A model generated the notes under the pieces. The model had not been told where the DNA came from. It saw only the letters and a list, made by a program, of their open reading frames with translations, and did not search any database. From NCBI GenBank assembly GCA_031263875.1, contig JAISEX010000046.1, positions 1-16,038 of the forward strand: a stretch of 16,038 nt of DNA. Direction: 5' to 3'. Both the position numbers and the translations under genes were made by a program. The first letter of the stretch is position 1, and each line of letters begins with the position of its first letter. The stretch is from Eubacteriales Family XIII. Incertae Sedis bacterium (GTDB lineage: Bacteria > Bacillota > Clostridia > Peptostreptococcales > Anaerovoracaceae). Positions 13,976 through 16,038 of the stretch are shown here, one piece after another.

Positions 13976-14412
13976 TACTCCAACGCGATGTCCGCCACCC
14001 TGACGGTTTCCTCGCAATACGCGCAGCAGTATTCCTCCTTTGCCGCGTCCACGAGATGGAAGGTCTGCGGCAGCGCCGGCTCGACGGACGTGACGCACCG
14101 CGGGTTCTTGCACGTAATGACGTTGACGACTTTCTCCGGCAGGCTCAATTTTATCTTGCGCGTTATCTCGCCGTTCTCGATCACGTTGACGGTGGCGCCG
14201 TGGTCGAGCAAACCGAGCGCCGTGATGTCGATATCCGTGACGCCCTCGATTTTGATGATATCCTTCCTGTCATGTTTTTTGCTTGACGCGTTCATGATAA
14301 GCGCAACCATGCCGCCGGTCTTGTCGATGTTCAGGTAATCCAGCACCCGCAGCCCAAAACCGGCTTTGATATGGTCTATCACCAAGCCTTTTTCGATACT
14401 GTTTATCTCCAT
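13975..14412 (-). CDS. pyrI: Aspartate carbamoyltransferase regulatory subunit
   Basis: 145 aa. PyrI binds nucleotides (CTP/ATP in known enzymes) and controls PyrB allosterically. The N-terminal allosteric domain (~1-95, with GLVIDHI and KDIIKIEG) is followed by a zinc domain with ligands C101, C106, C130 and C133 (CKNPRC ... CAYC), which contacts the catalytic subunit. The ribosome site GGAGG is before ATG. Its stop overlaps the pyrC start by one base. It is separated from pyrB by 439 bp that contain repeat element copy 4, although the two proteins form one complex. Confidence 0.95.
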   Translation of the reverse strand: MEINSIEKGLVIDHIKAGFGLRVLDYLNIDKTGGMVALIMNASSKKHDRKDIIKIEGVTDIDITALGLLDHGATVNVIENGEITRKIKLSLPEKVVNVITCKNPRCVTSVEPALPQTFHLVDAAKEEYCCAYCEETVRVADIALE

Positions 14413-14427
14413 TGTTTTCCTCCGTTT

Positions 14428-14487
14428 TTATCTGTGTTTGGTTCTATGTTCGTAATTGTTTTCATGATTAATTGTTTGATTATTCAT
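14428..14487 (-). CDS. Possible 19-aa leader peptide before pyrI (weak)
   Basis: ATG 14487 to TAA 14428 reads MNNQTINHENNYEHRTKHR, with AAGGA about ten bases upstream; the stop lies 15 bases before pyrI. It could couple translation into pyrI or be a leader, but it is short and A/T-rich sequence often opens such frames by chance. Confidence 0.18.
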   Translation of the reverse strand: MNNQTINHENNYEHRTKHR

Positions 14488-14732
14488 TGATCTTTCGTCC
14501 TTGCGAATTCACTTTCTTCCTCCGTCAATTCACTTCTTCTCGTACCGGCTGCAAGGGGGACGGCGGAGAGAGAAGGCTTTCGCCAAACTCCGCTGCCCGT
14601 TTCTTTTGCCGCGCATACGGTAGACGGATACGCCAGCTGAAGGACGGATGTGCCCTGCACGCCGCCCGCACGTGTTCGCGCAAGGGATAGGAGGGGTGCG
14701 CAGCAGCCGCGAAGCGGCCGGAGCCCCGCAGA

Positions 14733-14828
14733 GCCCGGTGGGGCTGTGCCGCCGTGTTTAAGGCATTCGCAATTGTTAAATTTTTAATAATCAAATTATC
14801 ATTCATTTTCTGGCAGCCCCATGCGCCC
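14733..14828. repeat. GGGGC terminal-inverted-repeat element, copy 4 (within the pyr operon)
   Basis: Arms TGGGGCTG (14739-14746) and CAGCCCCA (14814-14821), flanks GCCCGG and TGCGCCC as in copies 1 and 2. The interior carries ATTGTTAAA / TTTAATAAT (14772-14791), the same inner palindrome as copy 2 with one G-U-compatible change. It separates pyrB from pyrI and would be transcribed as part of the operon mRNA. Confidence 0.8.
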
Positions 14829-14851
14829 GAATCAAAAGCGGTCACCACACT

Positions 14852-15778
14852 CTACTCCGCGGCGCCGAGCAGCGCCATAATCAGCGCCATGCGCACATAC
14901 ATGCCGTTCTTCGCCTGGTCAAAATATTTCGCCCGCGGATCCTTGTCCACCTCGGGCGCGATCTCATTGACACGCGGCAGCGGATGCATCACGATCATAT
15001 CGTCGCGCGCGTAACTCATCTTTTTCGCGTCGAGAATGTACGTGTCCTTCAGGCGCAGATAATCTTCCTCGTTGAAAAACCGCTCCTTCTGCACCCGCGT
15101 CATGTAGAGGATGTCCACGTCGCCGAGAACCTCCTTCATATGCCGCGCCTCGACGTACTTGCACCCGCGCCCCTGCTTGATATCGCGCACCACATAATCC
15201 GGGGCCGCGAGCTCCTCCGGCGATATCAGGCAAAATTCCATGCCCTCGTAACGCGACAGCGCCTTGATCAGCGAATGGACCGTCCGGCCGAATTTCAGAT
15301 CGCCGCACAGCCCGATGCGCAGATTGTCGAGCCGGCCCTTCTCCCGGTGGATCGTCAAAAGATCCGTCAAAGTCTGCGTCGGGTGCTGATGCCCGCCGTC
15401 GCCGCCGTTGATAACCGGCATGTCCGTGCAGGCCGCCGCCACGAGCGCCGAACCCTCCTTCGGGTGCCGTATCACCGCGACGTCCGCGTAACACGCGACC
15501 GTCCGTATCGTGTCCGATATGCTCTCGCCCTTCGCCGCCGAGCTGTTCGCCTCGCCCGAAAACCCGATGACCTTGCCGCCGAGCCGGAGCATCGCCGCCT
15601 CAAAACTGAAACGCGTCCTCGTGCTCGGCTCGTAAAACAACGTCGCCAGCAATTTTCCCGCGCAACTGCCCGCGTACCGCTCCGGCGCCGCCGCGATCTC
15701 CTCCGACAGCCGGAACAGCCCGTCGAGCTCCCCGACGCTGAAATCCAATGGTTCTATCAAACTTCTTCCCTGTAACAT
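14852..15778 (-). CDS. pyrB: Aspartate carbamoyltransferase catalytic subunit
   Basis: 308 aa, full length. It condenses carbamoyl phosphate with aspartate, the committed step of pyrimidine synthesis. Visible motifs are the carbamoyl-phosphate loop [13 protein letters not shown] (48-60), the SSAAKGES loop (79-86, contributing S80 and K83 to the neighbouring active site), HPTQTL (132-137), and HPLPR near residue 265. The start ATG has GAGGAG seven bases upstream; an ATG four bases earlier is out of frame. It is the first pyr gene in the window and presumably opens the operon; the presence of pyrI implies an allosterically controlled PyrB-PyrI complex. Confidence 0.96.
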   Translation of the reverse strand: MLQGRSLIEPLDFSVGELDGLFRLSEEIAAAPERYAGSCAGKLLATLFYEPSTRTRFSFEAAMLRLGGKVIGFSGEANSSAAKGESISDTIRTVACYADVAVIRHPKEGSALVAAACTDMPVINGGDGGHQHPTQTLTDLLTIHREKGRLDNLRIGLCGDLKFGRTVHSLIKALSRYEGMEFCLISPEELAAPDYVVRDIKQGRGCKYVEARHMKEVLGDVDILYMTRVQKERFFNEEDYLRLKDTYILDAKKMSYARDDMIVMHPLPRVNEIAPEVDKDPRAKYFDQAKNGMYVRMALIMALLGAAE

Positions 15779-15813
15779 TCATTTTCTCCTCTCGTATTTT
15801 GCTCTTGCCCGCG

Positions 15814-15844
15814 ATTTTAACACGGGCGCATGGGGCACTCACAA
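15814..15844 (-). promoter_or_regulatory. Possible pyr operon promoter overlapping repeat copy 5
   Basis: On the minus strand TAAAAT (15814-15819) is preceded by a 19-bp spacer and TTGTGA (15839-15844). It lies 36 bases before pyrB. The spacing is long and the -35 weak. Most of the spacer and the whole -35 are inside the inverted-repeat element, so the element could supply part of the promoter. No PyrR-binding attenuator is recognisable. Confidence 0.25.
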
Positions 15845-15890
15845 TGGTTTTGCAAGCAACCGCAGGATAGTTTTTGAGTGCCCCACCGGG
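15824..15890. repeat. GGGGC terminal-inverted-repeat element, copy 5 (short, inverted)
   Basis: Arms TGGGGCACTCA (15831-15841) and TGAGTGCCCCA (15875-15885). The outer GGGGC is conserved while the inner stem (ACTCA/TGAGT) differs from all other copies but still pairs. Flank GGGCGCA on the left shows the inverted orientation. The interior is only 33 bases and has a small GGTT-TTGC/GCAACC hairpin instead of the GTTAAA palindrome. Confidence 0.75.
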
Positions 15891-15897
15891 GTACGCT

Positions 15898-15930
15898 TGT
15901 TTTACGCGGCTTCAGCCGCAAGGTAAAACA
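15898..15930. repeat. GTTTTAC/GTAAAAC hairpin repeat, copy 5 (inverted)
   Basis: TGTTTTAC (15898-15905), GCGGCT...AGCCGC inner stem and GTAAAACA (15923-15930), directly adjoining inverted-repeat element copy 5, in the same relative order and polarity as copies 1 and 3. The bases from 15931 to the window end continue the repeat (CTATCCCTTGCGCG) and then hold nothing I can recognise. Confidence 0.75.
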
Positions 15931-16038
15931 GAGCGTCTATCCCTTGCGCGTCGCGCGGGGTCGCCACGCGGCCGTTCCTCGTCCGCAATCTGACACGTCG
16001 CCCCCGCCCAAAAGGCCCGTCCATCACCGGCTCCCCCA

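Larger units (their letters stand above)
14413..14851. other. pyrB-pyrI intergenic region with inserted repeat
   Basis: No firm gene. From the right: inverted-repeat element copy 4 (14733-14828), a GC-rich stretch (14680-14735) matching the reverse complement of 6780-6840, a CGCAAGGGATAG segment (14678-14689) and ACGCCAGCTGAAGGACGG (~14630-14647), both shared with other repeat regions. The final ~110 bases before pyrI are A/T-rich on average. No -10/-35 pair was found for pyrI, so it probably depends on read-through from pyrB. Confidence 0.55.

Noticed and set aside
12578..14338. Long plus-strand open frame opposite pyrC and pyrI
   Set aside because: It is antisense to well-recognised pyr genes and its start is a translation of the 26-bp repeat array. 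It has no family motifs and no ribosome site.

Overview
The window looks like a chromosomal segment of a fairly GC-rich member of the Bacillota, probably a Clostridia-type anaerobe. This rests on strong AGGAGG-type ribosome binding sites, a class 1B dihydroorotate dehydrogenase with its PyrK electron-transfer partner, a SpeA/Orn-Lys-Arg decarboxylase of the Gram-positive type, a DUF2975 + YozG-like HTH pair, and a fused amino-acid ABC transporter. No species can be named from the sequence alone.

Layout. 1-1724 (minus): start of an ABC transporter ATPase and, upstream of it in the same operon, a substrate-binding/permease fusion. 2508-3974 (plus): PLP-dependent amino-acid decarboxylase. 4223-4660 (minus): PaaI-like hotdog thioesterase, divergent from ilvN (4876-5376, plus). 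5978-6673 (plus): DUF2975 membrane protein plus a small Cro/C1 regulator with a very good promoter. 7277-8887 (plus): DUF4153/DUF4173-like membrane protein, ending 3 bp from the convergent pyr operon. 8891-15778 (minus, transcribed right to left): pyrB-pyrI-pyrC-pyrF-pyrK-pyrD-pyrE, i.e. every step from carbamoyl phosphate + aspartate to UMP. carAB and pyrR are not in the window. Most pyr junctions are overlapping stop/start pairs.

Two repeat systems are not explained by the genes. (1) Inside the pyr operon a ~24-bp motif with core GTAAAGGAAAACGCTTGACA occurs 11 times on the coding strand: at the pyrC stop, in a strict 26-bp-period array bridging pyrC to pyrF, three times after pyrD, and at the pyrE ribosome binding site/start codon. 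Each unit has a purine-rich stretch, often SD-like, followed by a TTG that overlaps a TGA (TTGA), so the array reads as a chain of 6-9-codon micro-ORFs. This suggests translational reinitiation chains, an operator/RNA-hairpin array, or slippage-amplified gene junctions. (2) Five intergenic elements of about 67-102 bp have long terminal inverted repeats (GGGGCTG.../...CAGCCCC) whose inner stems covary between copies. Their outer flanks are asymmetric, and a neighbouring GTTTTAC/GTAAAAC hairpin and further shared sequence keep a fixed order and polarity. This looks like a composite MITE- or REP-like family. One copy splits pyrB from pyrI and another sits at the presumed operon promoter.
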